From Nissolia schottii (taxonomy: Eukaryota > Streptophyta > Magnoliopsida > Fabales > Fabaceae): a DNA stretch of 64,000 bases. The DNA lies in NCBI GenBank assembly GCA_003254905.1, contig QANU01096872.1:181062-245061 (forward strand), in the 5' to 3' direction. Made by a program: the position numbers and the translations under genes. The notes beneath the pieces are model-generated. The model ran no database searches and was not told where the DNA came from. It saw nothing but the letters and a program-made list of their open reading frames with translations. Positions 1 through 12,890 of this stretch are shown here, piece by piece (position 1 is the first letter of the stretch; each line of letters opens with the position of its first letter).

Positions 1-472
1 TCAGTAGTTAACGGCTTAACATGACATAGAAAATAAAATCTTACCAAAAAAATTATGAGGAGGGATTTTTAGCAAAAAAAAATTATGAGAGATAAAATAT
101 AAAATTCAAAATTTATGATGAACTAAATATATTTAACACAAAAGGTAAATGGTAAATCACATTGACTTTTCTTGAAGTTAAATGAAATTACATTCAGCAC
201 CCCTATATTTGATTGTCTTACGCTAACATCAATAGTTAACTGCTACGTTAGCAGCTGAAAATGCCAAAAGAGTTGGCGATTTGAAGTCGAAAACGTCAAG
301 AGTTGACAATTTTAAGCCAAAATGCCAATTGGTTTGATGAGTCCTACGTGGTCCTACCCTGCTAACTCGTCTGCTACACTGTCCAAAACAAATGTAATTT
401 TGTAATATATTTTAAAACAATGGTATTTCGATAGTAAATTTTAAAACCAGGAGCATTGTAATAAAAAATCTC
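1..472 (-). mobile_element. Terminal part of a MULE-type element (palindromic-TIR family), cut by the window start
   Basis: Read on the minus strand from 472, the sequence starts GAG, then T-rich, then ATTACAATGCTCCTGG, and continues with a second block ending near ACAAAATTACATTTG. The same order (GAG, T-rich start, 'ACTATAATGCTCCTG', 'CAAAACATATTACAGG', then CGCCAA/TTGGCG palindromes) forms the TIRs at 38124 and 41116. Positions 240-350 hold CCAA/TTGG palindromes such as AGTTGGCGATTT. Only one end is visible, so the element size is unknown and no target-site duplication can be tested. Confidence 0.55.
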
Positions 473-3400
473 CTTTATACTATCAAACATTATTGGATGA
501 AATCTTACAAGCCTTATCCTATCATTCATACCAACCAAGTCCATAAAATTGGTGTATCTTAATTTCTTAACAAGTTTGGGGAAATCCTTCATGAAAAAAA
601 ATGGTAGAAACTTGAAAGCAGGCCTACGAATTTTCACCTTCTCAATTCCCAAAGCGATGAATGAACAAAAGATCCACAGTCTTTTTAGCTCAGCCAATGA
701 AGTTGTAGTCCACCGGTTCAAACCTCAAACCAATTGGGTTGAATTTGTTTAATGTAATGAAGAATATTCATCTTTTCCAATGCGACAAAAATGCCCTCGG
801 AGTTGGGTTTATAAACTTTGTACATTTTCAAGCAGTATGACTATGTAACATAAATTAATATTTCGAGGCTAGTAAACTAATTACAACTTCTTATTTTGAA
901 GAGAGAGAGAGAGAGAGAGGGGGGGGGGGGGGGAATGAATTATTGAACTTCTACAACAAAAAGCTGTACCTACTAGGAGTAGTAGCTTTTGAAGTTGCAG
1001 ATTCCAAATCCTGAAAATCCCTGTTCCACATAGGACCACTACATTCATCTAGTTTAGTTTGCCGGTCTTTTTCTTCTAAAGGAAAACAAAATAAACATGT
1101 CTATACCGCTGCACGTTCACTTACATCAAGAAAGAGGGAAAAATGAAACACAAAAAAAAAAAAAAAAATTACGTATATGTTTTGGTGTAAAACAGAAATT
1201 ATTTTAAATTAATTAATAGATTATAACTTTCTTGAGATAATCACTCTGAATTCAATTAAGAACAAATGGTTGTTAAAAAAGGAAAGGGAAATTGCTAATT
1301 CAGTGAAACAATCTTGTCTAAAAATGGGAGAGCCAAAAGTGTTTCACCGAATTTCGGTTCACAAGTCATTTTCTTGATTAATTTAAATCAGAATTCTTGT
1401 GTTAATACTTTTTAATCTTATTTTTATGTGGTACTTTTAATATTATTATTAAAGTCATCTTTAATTGATCATCATATATTAATTAATGAGAAATGCTTTT
1501 TTTTTTTACTCATTTAGCATGGATGCTTACACCTCATTTACTATTAAATAAAATTTTAATATTGAATTCTTTCTTGTTATTTTTTTACATGATAAAATCA
1601 TGTTTAATTTTTTATCATTAATCTTTTAGTTGTTTATGTTATGCATGAGTTTTATTATCTTAATTAATGGTGAAAAATCTAATATGACTTTATCATTAAA
1701 AAATAACATGAAAAAATTTATTTTTTAAGATTTTATTGAAGTGTTAATTTTATTAAAATTTAATCCAATAATAAATGAGACGTGAATTGTCTATTATTTC
1801 ACACGCAATCATGTTAAATAACAGAACTCATTTAACAATTATGACGTGCTATTGAGAGACATGAACAATTAAAGAAATAAAAAACTGTAAAAATAGTGAC
1901 GATTTAAACTAAACTTTTTTTTTTTTGGGATAAAGCTGAGTAAATATAGGAGTCTAAAGATGAGTCATTGGACCCGAAACCGTGAACATCCAAATCGCAT
2001 AAAAAAAAAAAAAACCACATCTGAAATTATCACTCACTTGAATATGACTCGTTCAAATGTGAAAAATAGTGTTACCTTTTTCGTTTTGTTTTCTGAAGAA
2101 AAGGTGGCACGTGTGGCTTGTATTGCTTCTTCCTTTGGCTAATGCCTTCTTTGCTTGATTACCATGACCCGTGAGACTAGCAAATATTCCTTGTTTACCC
2201 TACGGAATTACTCAGAATTTTTAGCTTGGAGCTAATAGTTCGGTAAAGTCCCATTTATGCTTAGCTTGGATGAAGCTAATTTGGATAGAAAGAAAAGGAG
2301 AGATTATGGCATTTTCTCAGGAAAAAAAGGACATGGACCCCATAAAAAAGTTTTCTCTTCATATTTGAAAAGAAAATTATAGAGAAATAGTGTTCAAGAC
2401 ATAAAGAAAAAGAAAAATAGACCTTTTCTCATTTCTAAGCTAAAATTCTCTGAGTAATTTAAAATTTTTAATTAGTGATGTATATACAAAAGTTCGTCAT
2501 AAAGCAATTTGTTTTTGATGAATAATATTTAAACTACAACACTAATTCCTTTTCATAATTAAAAAATTGGGATTAATTATTTTATATTTTAGAATTTTTA
2601 TTAACAAGTATCCTAGACACCTTTATTAAGAAATTCAAAATAAAATACTTTAGTAAATATTAATATTTATTATTACATTTAAGACGTATTAATTTTATTT
2701 TTTTAATAAAATTATATTATTTTAAGTTTCTTAATGGGTATTGTAAAAGGTTTTTGTTACCTAAATCCTATATTTTATTCGGTGGAGAAAATCAGGAACA
2801 AAGTTATTCCAAAATCTGCCACGTAGCTCGAGGGTTGTGGCGTATGTTCCGTTGGGCACATTTTAGAGATTCCATTTCACGGTATCCAATGAAGAATAAC
2901 CATGCTTTTGCTGCATTTTCTGTTAACCATTTTTTTACCTTAAGAAAAATACTAAAGTATTAACTCTCACTCTTTTTTTTTTTTTTTTTTTCACGAACCA
3001 AAGTAGTACTACGTGTTAACTCTTAAAAAAAAAAAAACAAAAACATCGAAAGCAACACAGTATAATAATGATAATCATTTTGCCAAGCATTTTCTTAAAC
3101 AAGCATGCGGCGCATTTTAGCATGCTGGCCCAACCCACAGGATGTGATTGTTGCACATATATACTTTTTAATATATATCATATCATCATATTATATAATA
3201 TCAACAACATATATTAGACTAGTGGTAAGTTACTTATTACTATGTGAAAATGAGGAAATTTAGATTTTTGATAAGGACACTTATTGGGCAAAAAAGTAAC
3301 GATTAGTGTTGTATTTTGTAAAATTATGAAAATAATATCTCTTATAATTTTAATAATAAAAAAATAAATCATATTAGGTAGTATATGTATTTGTTTTTTT

Positions 3401-4371
3401 GCAATGAAAAAGTGGTGTTTTCAAGCCAAAAGCAAACAAGGACCGAGACAATGCAACCACGTGACGTGCCTCAATTCTTTTTTCTTTTGGTCTTCAGACT
3501 TTGTTGACAGACCATTGTTCTTTCTGATCAATCCCCCACACACATCCCTCCTTCAGTCCAATCACTGCAACTTCAAAAAAATACAAATAAATAATTTTTA
3601 AAAAAAAACAGCTTTTTTTAAAATAAAAAAGGAACAATTATTTGCACAATTTTTGCTATTAATATTACTTTAAAAATAAGTTTTTCATTATAGGTTTCTG
3701 TTTTTCTGCATTTACATTTGTATCCACTTTGGCACTTTCTTGCTGGCAGCTTGTGTGGTTGGTTTCTTTTGTGTGTATGTGATTTTCATGCTCCTATGCA
3801 GAACCAAAGTAGATAATGGTAACTAATTGAGCTAAGGGGGTTCGCATGGAATTTATGGGGATTGTCCAAAACCTTATAGAAACCAAACCCAGCATTCTCA
3901 GATCTCAAGGATCTCAGAATTTCAGGCCGAGAGTTTTTGTTTGTTCTCATTAAAGTTTTGCAGTTCTTGCCATTCTTGTTTTGTTTTTGTTTTTTTTTTT
4001 TTTTTTTGGGTTGCTGATTGCACTTTTGGGCTCATACATACACTTCTGGTTTCATCGTGGTTGGATTCAAAATTCTCCACCTTGAAGCTTGTTCTGTGGT
4101 GATTGGTGCAGATAACCAAAAAAAATATATGCAATTTTGGCTTCTGGATTGGTTGGATTGATGCTTCTAGAATTGGCCTTCTAGAAAAAGTTGCTTTTTT
4201 TAAATTAGTGAGAGTGGACTTGCTTTAATGGGAATCTGATTCTGAGGGTGATGCAGACTTAACTTTTTGGTCACAATGGCGTGTATAGTTGTTTACTTAT
4301 GGTGGGTTTTGAGCAGTGGCTGCTTGTTAAATTGAATGAATGAGAGAGTTACTGAATTGAGAATAGAGAAA
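473..4371. other. AT-rich intergenic stretch upstream of the NIK3-like gene
   Basis: No coding region or known transposon was recognised. The stretch is AT-rich with many A and T homopolymers. Positions 3700-4371, just before the receptor-kinase ATG, are T/G-rich and would include its promoter and 5' UTR; no convincing TATA box could be singled out. Confidence 0.5.
901..933. repeat. (GA)n-(G)n microsatellite
   Basis: About ten GA units run directly into an uninterrupted G run of about 15 bases. Compound simple repeat; the G run is likely to be length-variable. Confidence 0.9.
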
Positions 4372-7300
4372 ATGGAACTTAGTAGTTCAGTTTTGTGGCT
4401 ACTGGGTTTGCTTCTTCTGGCTATGGTTGATATGTCTTCTGCTGCTCTTTCTCCTTCTGGGATAAATTATGAAGGTTGACTTTTGTTTGGGAATCTTTTT
4501 CTTTTTTAATTTCTTTGTTATGATCTTTGTTTAAAGTTATGAAGAGAAAGATTTTTAATTAAGATTTCATGGCAGCTAATTGTGTGTATTGGCCTATTAG
4601 TTTGTGCTGGAAAAATTGAGGATTTTCAAATGGAAGCTACTGACACTCTTGCTTTTGTTCCTTGAACAGTTGTAGCTCTGATGGCCATCAAGAATGACTT
4701 GGTTGATCCCCACAATGTCCTGGAGAATTGGGATATCAATTCTGTTGATCCTTGTAGCTGGAGGATGATTACTTGTTCTGCAGATGGCTATGTTTCTGTA
4801 CTGTAAGTTTCTTTAGATTTTTATTGTTTCTCAAAGTGGTAAACATGTTACAAGAGATTTTGATCGGAGAAAATGAGCTAGCACTTTTGCTAGTTTTGGT
4901 TTAGCTTAAGGATTTTTGTTTTCTTATCAGGGGATTGCCTAGCCAGAACTTGTCCGGTACACTATCTCCCGGGATTCAGAACCTTACTAACTTGCAATCT
5001 GTGTAAGTTAATGCCAACTCTTATAGGTTTTCTCCTTTTTCTGAGTTTTGCTTTGAATGTTGCTTGGCTTTTACATTCGAGTCTTGATTCCTATTGGTTG
5101 CCTTTATCATTTTTCAAGCTTATACTCTTTAGACTCATAGATAGTTGGATACTTGGGAAAAAATTATGAGCAAGCAAATTGATGGCAATTACATTGATGC
5201 CCAAAAAATTGTACACATCTGCAGGTTGCTTCAGAACAATGCTATTTCTGGTCCAATTCCTGCTTCAATAGGAAAGCTGGTAAAGCTTCAGACACTTGAC
5301 CTGTCCAATAATGCATTCAGTGGCGCAATACCCAGTTCTTTGGGAGGCCTCATAAACCTGAATTATTTGTAAGTTACAGGACTTTTTTTATTTATTTATT
5401 AATATCTTACATATTATGATTATTAACTTCATGCAGTTATAGTGAATTTTGATGCTTGCATAGATGGTGACTTTTGAAATTCCATTTCTGACACCATTCA
5501 AAATTGCCTTTTGTTCGTGCTAGGCGGTTGAATAATAACAGCCTTACTGGAGCGTGCCCTCAGTCTCTTAGCAACATTGAAGGTCTAACGCTCGTGTAGG
5601 TTTCTGTTACCTTATTGATCCGGTGATTTCAGTTGTATGTACAAATTCCCAGGGCAGATTTAAAGGCTGATATCTCCAATAAGTATGGCATATTGGCGTA
5701 CTATTACTAACCACTTTGTGATGAAAATCAATATGCAGGGATCTCTCTTATAACAATCTGAGTGGTTCTTTGCCAAGAATATCAGCAAGAACATTCAAGT
5801 AAGACCATTGTATTCTCATATTCTTTAGTTCTGTATACAGCACAAGGTTACGGCCGAATGATTTATTTAGTATCTTGATCAACTTTTACTTCCAGGATTG
5901 TGGGTAACCCATTAATATGTGGTCCACAAGCTAATAATTGTTCTAATGTGTTGCCGGAGCCACTTTCCTTCCCTCCAGATGCTCTAAGAGGTACCAGTGG
6001 CATATATCTTTGTATTTTGCTTTAGTTTTTTAAGTTCACTTTGTATTCTACTTTCAAATTACTTACTTGGGATGTGGGGATTTTGTTGTTTGTTTAGCTC
6101 AATCGGACTCTGGTACAAAAGGCCATCGTGTTGCAACCGCTTTCGGTGCAAGTTTTGGTTCAGCTTTTATCATTGTAATTATTGTTGGGCTTCTCATTTG
6201 GTGGCGGTACAGACACAACCAGCAGATATTCTTTGACGTTAGCGGTTAGTCTTTTCTTAACCTCCTCCCATTGAAAAGAATTTGAAGAACATCTCTGTCA
6301 TGTTAAAAACATACTAGGGAGTTATTTTCAAGGAACTCACATCTTCACAGGCATGATTCATTTCATGGTTGTGATACTGTCTAGGATTTTGTTTGGAATG
6401 CCATAGCTGTTTGTTAATTGACCGTGCCCCTTCCAATGGATTATGTCTGTTTCTTCCCCCATGCAGTCGGTTGTTGGTTTCATTATTTTCCATGATTTTG
6501 GCTATTTGCCAATTGTTATGAGCTTATAAGATGATGATTTTGTGCATATTACCATCTTCCTTAAAAAGAGGATGAGTTCAGCATTTGATCATGAATCCAC
6601 GCCTTAAGTAATATTAATGGGTCCACATTGATAAGAACCATCTCTTCCTAAAACTTAAGTTGTTGGGTAGAGGTAATTGAATGATTTTATATCATCACAC
6701 GCCCTCTCACGCATGAGCTCTTGGTCATAGAAACTTAGAATGTGATGCTGCTGTATTTGGCTCCTCTGTATGGTATTTAGCGTATTGTGTGTTATTTAAC
6801 AGAGCAATATGACCCGGAGGTGCGCCTTGGTCACTTAAAGAGGTTTTCATTCAAAGAGCTTCGAGCTGCAACAGACCATTTCAATTCGAAGAATATTTTA
6901 GGAAGGGGTGGCTTTGGAATAGTCTACAAGGGGTGCTTGAATGATCGGTCTGTTGTGGCAGTTAAAAGGTTGAAGGACTACAATGTTGCTGGTGGTGAGA
7001 TCCAGTTCCAAACAGAGGTTGAGACCATAAGTTTGGCCGTGCACCGGAATCTTCTGCGGCTCAGTGGATTTTGCAGTACTCAGAATGAAAGGCTCCTTGT
7101 TTATCCTTATATGTCCAATGGCAGCGTTGCCTCTAGATTGAAAGGTGCTCCGGCTAACTGCTAAGTAATCATTGTTTAGCTGCTTAAAGAATTTTTACCT
7201 GATCCTGGATTTGGTTTTGGATGTTATAACAGATCATATTCACGGTCGGCCAGCTTTGGATTGGACTAGGCGGAAGAGGATAGCTATAGGTACGGCAAGA

Positions 7301-8267
7301 GGGTTGGTTTATTTGCATGAGCAATGTGATCCTAAAATAATTCACCGTGATGTCAAAGCCGCCAACATATTGCTAGACGAAGACTTCGAAGCTGTTGTTG
7401 GCGATTTCGGTTTGGCCAAGCTTCTGGATCACAGAGATTCCCATGTGACAACAGCCGTGCGCGGCACTGTTGGCCACATTGCTCCGGAGTACTTATCCAC
7501 CGGTCAGTCATCAGAAAAGACCGATGTCTTTGGGTTTGGAATCTTGCTGCTTGAGCTGATCACAGGCCATAAGGCTCTAGATTTCGGGCGAGCAGCAAAC
7601 CAGAAAGGCGTCATGCTTGATTGGGTACTCTCTTCCTCCTTAATTTCTCTATCTCTATTATCCTCATGCCAGCATACATACAAGTGTTGCAGGTTCCAGA
7701 AGAATGCTTATTTACACAACTTATAATGAATGATTTGTTGGCATTCTGACATAGCCTGTCTTTTTTCAAATTTCAGCATATAGAGATTCGACTAGTTTCT
7801 TTTCTTAATATGAGCCTGATAAAGTAACAATGAGCTGGTGCTTAAAGAAAAATATCCACTTACTAGTACATATTAGTTCTTCCTCTCTAGTAATTTTTTC
7901 ACTTCAGTTACAATCTATGTGATTAATGTGAAGTGAGCCTTTTCAGGTTAAGAAGCTCCACCAGGATGGAAGATTAAGCCAAATGGTGGATAAAGATCTA
8001 AAGGGAAACTTTGACTTGGTTGAATTGGAAGAGATGGTTCAGGTAGCACTGTTGTGCACACAGTTCAATCCTTTGCACCGTCCGAAGATGTCAGAAGTGT
8101 TGAAGATGCTGGAAGGCGACGGCTTAGCTGAGAGATGGGAGGCCTCACAGCACAAGATTGAAACACCAAGGTTAAGATCTGGTGAAAACAACCCTCAAAG
8201 ATATTCAGATTTTATAGAAGAATCTTCACTCATAGTTGAAGCTATGGAGCTTTCTGGTCCTAGGTGA
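4372..8267 (+). CDS. NIK3: LRR receptor-like serine/threonine kinase, NIK3-like (SERK/LRR-II family), 626 aa
   Basis: Plasma-membrane receptor or co-receptor kinase. NIK proteins of this family act in antiviral and immune signalling (family knowledge). Exons: 4372-4474, 4670-4802, 4931-5002, 5225-5368, 5524-5595, 5739-5798, 5896-5990, 6098-6244, 6803-7144, 7233-7624, 7947-8267. All introns are GT-AG and the total of 1881 nt stays in frame. Residues 1 to about 24 form a signal peptide. An LRR N-cap with W..NSVDPCSW follows, then about four LRRs ([25 protein letters not shown]). A transmembrane span lies near 237-262. The kinase domain starts near 300: Gly loop GRGGFG 309-314, VAVK Lys 330, HRDVK 427-431, DFG 447-449, then an activation segment with THR-rich [17 protein letters not shown]. 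It is an RD kinase with all catalytic residues present. The 11-exon layout is typical of the SERK/NIK group. A closer match to NIK1 or NIK2 cannot be excluded without alignment. Confidence 0.95.
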
Positions 8268-8737
8268 CAAGCATCTTGGTTTTTCCACTATAGCTCCCTT
8301 CTCCTCCCTCTTAAAAGATGCTAGTTTAAATGGTTAAAAAATGAGAGTATATGTTATTTGTGTCAATAGCTATGATTGCTTGTAATCATCTGTAAAAAAT
8401 GAAAAAAGGAAAAGTCACGTATTGTATGTATCTTTTTTCTTTGTTAAGAAGAATTTTGAATCAATGTTAGAAAATTGTACAAAGTTGGACATAGCCTATT
8501 CTTGCCTTTTAGACTTTTAGTTTTGGTGGCTAAGCAATTCCATAGGATAATTGTCTTCATCTCTCAGGATGCATATTAAAAATGGTTTATGTTCTCTGGC
8601 TCTGGTATAATATCTTTAAATTCAAAGCTATAATTGTTTTGTTCTTATCCCTTCTTTTTCATGCCAAAAGAATGGGTACAAAGGATGTCATCATGTGAAG
8701 GTTGTATTATTAGTTTATTATTATCAGTTCTTCTACA
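8268..8737. other. NIK3-like 3' flank
   Basis: Probable 3' UTR and downstream sequence of the receptor kinase. No other feature was seen before the MULE boundary near 8738. Confidence 0.5.
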
Positions 8738-9229
8738 TGTACACCACAATTTGATACACGATACATACACCTGCATTAATACAGGGTGGGCCTCATAAAA
8801 TAATCACTTAGCGTGAACACATTCTCACTCTCACTCATGCGCACAACACGCGAAACTCAAACGTTCGCACTTCCCACTTTCTTTTGAGAAAATAAGATTG
8901 GAAATCATTCATTTTCTCATTTCATCACTTCTGCAAACTCATCCTTCTCTTTTCTCTCTTTACTCTCGTCACTCTCATCTCTCGCCGCTCTCCATTGTGC
9001 TCTTTGCACAAGTTTTACCAAACGCAAACGAAGATCACACACCAAAACCAACATTGGTGAGTACTTGAAATGAGTTCACTCTTTAGTTTCTGTACCGTTG
9101 GATTACGGTTCGTTCATCAATTTGTTATCCGTCTATCTTTCTTCGAGTTTTATTCGAATGTATGTGATTTAAGATCGATTTCAAAACAATTTTTGTTTTT
9201 CGATAACGTTAGTGAGTCATTTGTGTATA

Positions 9230-9675
9230 AAGTTTGTGCATGGATATGTTTGTGCATTGTGGTTACTAAAGTTTGTGCCCTCTATATATGAGTTTCGTAC
9301 ATTCCATGTTTGGATTATTTTGGCTTCTTATATCATAAAGTATGTGCATCTTTGTGTATTAAGTTTGTGCATTGTATTTGGCAAAGTTTGTGCATCCTGT
9401 CATGTAATGTTTGTGCAGAAGTTCGCCATTTAAAGCGGTTGTAATGTAATGTTTGTGCCTCTGTCTTGTAATGTTTGTCCACTTTTACTCATATAGTTAA
9501 TACAATCCTTTTTATTAAAATATAAAGTTTGCGCATCCCATCAGACAAAGTTTGTGCATTCTAACTTGTAATGTTTGTGCACACTTCCACAACAAGAATA
9601 CATTCAGATAAAGATTGTGCATTTGTTTAGATAAAGTTTGTGCATTCTATGCTATAAAGTTTGTGCATTCTAATT
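9230..9675 (+). repeat. Dispersed 13-base motif array 1 (TAA[A/T]GTTTGTGCA)
   Basis: About 15 copies by eye, in the plus orientation, spaced roughly 20-45 bases apart by unrelated AT-rich spacers. Two alternating forms occur: TAAAGTTTGTGCA and TAATGTTTGTGCA. Located just upstream of the Ulp1-like ATG. Confidence 0.9.
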
Positions 9676-10639
9676 AGTTATCATTGTTCATTGTTGTAGA
9701 CATGGCTCCTCCAAGATCCGACAAGGGAAAGGGTATTGCTAAAGACACTGGCAAAAAGGCTGCACACAAGCTAGCACCGATGCCATCTTTGGCATTAATT
9801 GACAGCACCTGCGTTGACAATGAAAGCATAAAGGTAATACACGACCAAACTTTATCCATCTATTCCTTTTAAGTGTGAGTTAGTGTGTTGACAACAAACA
9901 TTGTTTTATTTGTACAATGCAAAAATGAAACACGCTGCTCAACCAAGCAACTGGCGAAGGTCTGCGCAGCATTGACCCGCGATCAGCGGGAAGATATTGT
10001 GTTAATGGGTTTTGCCCCATTGCTAGAGATAGAGGATGGTCAAATAGATCACCCTTTAATGCTAGCATTGACCGACTCATATGACCTTAACGGTCATTTT
10101 CTTAACACTCCATTCGGGAGGGTGGATGTTAAGACTGAACTCATAGGCGTTGTGCTGGGGCTGCCATATTCAGGTAAATTTTGTGCACAAACTTTATCTT
10201 ATCTTATATGATTACTTTATTTTTTTAAAAAAAATATCGATGTTAACCTTGTTTCCATTTTGTTTGTGCAGGTGACTGATTCACCACGGTCAAACCTGAA
10301 CATGTTGCGGGCCTTGCGCCGTACAAGAAGAAGACGCTCATCCAACTGGTCTCCATGTTGAGGAAGAACCATGTTGGGCCGACATTTCGGGGAGCATTTT
10401 TAATGCCTGCATTAAAAATTTTTTTATGCCCGAACACTTATTTGGTATCAAGTCTGGCATACCTAGCGGCAATTGTGGATGCTGACAACCCTCAGCGTTA
10501 CAACTGGAGTCTATACATCCACGAGTACATCGTCGATGGTATCCGACAGTACCGGACAAACAAGCTCAAGGCTATCAACGGCTGCTTGTATGTCTTGAAA
10601 GTATGTCCTTGCTTTCAATAACTTGTCACTCTATTATGG

Positions 10640-11005
10640 TTGCTGAAGTAGTATGTGCATTTATTCTAATAATGTTTCTGCACATATGTGTATAATGTTT
10701 GTGCATTGTATATACTAAAGTTTGTGCACTCTAATATCCTGAACAATTCTGATATAACTAAGCTATAATAAGTGTTGTGCACTATATCGTATAAAGTTTG
10801 TGCATGGGTTGCTGTAAAATTTGTGCATTAGAATGTATGACACTCTTAAATTTCATTCATTAATGTTTGTGCATGTTACATGTAAAGTTTGTGCATTAGT
10901 ATTTACAATGTTTGTGCATCCTTCCCTATATAGGCTTAAGTTTAAAGCACTTTGAAGTTTCTAATGTTTGTGCATTAAATACTATAAAGTTTGTGCATTA
11001 TACAA
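10640..11005 (+). repeat. Dispersed 13-base motif array 2
   Basis: About 12 copies of AA[A/T]GTTTGTGCA[T/C] in the plus orientation, within an intron of the Ulp1-like gene and ending shortly before the exon at about 11039. Confidence 0.9.
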
Positions 11006-11174
11006 TTTACACTAACACACTCTCCTACTTAAAAAAGGTCCTGTACTTTCACAAGGACAAGTTCGGCCCATTTGATCTATTGAGGGATCCACTCCTCCCA
11101 TGGATCAGGTGTAGGACGTATGAGTGGATGGAGGAAAAATTAAGGGACGAGAGGTTGTGCTCAATGGTGAGCAC

Positions 11175-11760
11175 TGTTGAATATTTGTTAAATATTTGAT
11201 AGGATTTTAATTTATCTATTTTAGGATAGTATTAGTATAGATTAATTTAGTTTCCTTTTATCTCTTTGTTATTATATCTATATATTGTAAGTTCTCTGGT
11301 GGAATAATAATAAGAAATATTTTCAGCCTTTAACTTGGTATCAGAGCCTGGGTCCCTGCCCCCTGGTTCCCTTCCCCTTTTCTCTATTCACAACAGCCTC
11401 CACTACCATGCCCTAACCCAACCCATTCTACTCCGGTGACCTCACGACCACTGCCACCTGAACCGTCCGCCGCTGTTCACCCGACCACGCTCCGCCACAG
11501 TCCCGAGCCTTAACAGGCGCGTGAGGGACACGCGCCGCCTTCCAGACATTTTTCCAGCAGCGCGCCACCTGGGGTCTGGTCGCCCAGCCTTCCTCCGTCT
11601 GTTCTGACCCCCTTTTTGGCGGTTGGGTCCCTGTTTGTGACTGGTTTCTGCTGCTACAACGCCCTGTACTTGCTAGGGTTTTTCACTTCAGGTCTCTATT
11701 TCTGTTGTCATACATTATTTTCATCATTCTTCTTTGGTCTACGTAACTAACGGTGTGGTT
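11175..11760 (+). mobile_element. LTR-retrotransposon (copia-like or TRIM) 5' end remnant in an Ulp1 intron
   Basis: A short LTR-like block of about 160 bp starts TGTTGAATATTTGTTAAAT at 11175 and ends near 11334. It is followed at 11336 by TGGTATCAGAGCCTGGG, the primer-binding site complementary to plant initiator-Met tRNA. About 400 bp of GC-rich leader follow, with no gag or pol and no second LTR. The whole insert lies inside the phase-0 intron 11167-11777, so it does not break the reading frame. It could be a truncated copia element or a TRIM. Confidence 0.7.
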
Positions 11761-12639
11761 GTTTGCTGAAATGTTAGGGGATAGTGAAGATAGTTCACCG
11801 GAGGCCGAAGAAGGTGATGGCCCAGCCAAAAGACCTGCTGGAGCTGGCTGGAAAAAAAAAGAAAGAAAGTGGCGAGCGGGGCCATGTGCAGAAGGTCTAC
11901 AAGAGAAGAAAGGTCAAAAAGGAAATAATTGTGGCACCAGCACTTGCTCCCCCCGCTCCAAATGAAATTGATGATGCCACAATCAAAGAAGACATTGATT
12001 GTGGCATATTACAACTCACACAACATGGAGAACCGATGGTCGAGGAAGTAGTCACATTGCATGATGAAGCACTGGTTCAAGAGGACAACACCACCAACGT
12101 GTTATGCACGACTGACAGTGTTGTACACACCAATGAGAGACAAGTATCTTTATTTATTTCAAAAAAACTTTAATTAAAAAATGTATTCAACTATTTTCTC
12201 TCGATGTTGTAGCCAGCACTCCTAGCTTATAACCTCCCCGCGTTCATGAAGGACAACAAGTACCTCCCGTTGATTGCCGGATATAAGGATGAGGCGCTAT
12301 TCTTCGAGCAGTACATGCTCAAAGGTCGGAAATGGGTATGCATTATAGTTATATTGTTTTAATTGTTGTGTTTGGGTATAATGTGTTAATATTCTTTGTT
12401 TACTTCTACAAATTTTCTTGCCACTAGTGAACAATGAACATTGGTGGTTGTATGCCCTTGATGTGACAAGGCAAAGGTTTTCGTCCTTGACTCACGGCAT
12501 ACCACTAGTCCGGGGGAAAATGGACTGCATCAATCGATATGTTGTAATAACGTGTTTTATAAACCTGTTTGGTCTTAATAAAACATTATTTGTTATGTTT
12601 AGAATAAATAGGTTTCCAATTATAATTTTCCTATTCGAA

Positions 12640-12890
12640 TGTAAAGTTTGTGCACTGATATATGTAAAGTTTGTGCATCTCTTGTATAAAGTCTGTCTTA
12701 TTTGTTTGTTCACCTTGTAATGTAAAGTTTGTGCATTTTGTCGTATAATGCTTGTGCATTTTGTAATGTAATGTTTCTGCACTCTTATTGGTAAACCCTC
12801 TTGCTTACATTGCCGCTATAAAGTTTGTGCACTCTTTCGTATAATGTTTGTGCATTCCTTTGTATAAAGTCTGTGCATCATGTAAGTGTT
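12640..12890 (+). repeat. Dispersed 13-base motif array 3
   Basis: About nine copies, several mutated (GTCTGTGCA, GCTTGTGCA, GTTTCTGCA), in the plus orientation in the intron between the HWW exon and the DCG exon of the Ulp1-like gene. Confidence 0.88.

Noticed and set aside
5997-6236. Alternative frame across NIK3 intron 7 and exon 8
   Set aside because: Shadow of the transmembrane exon in another frame.
9230-9675. CRISPR-like array of short repeats
   Set aside because: The repeats are 13 bases, imperfect and irregularly spaced, in both orientations, inside a eukaryotic transposon.
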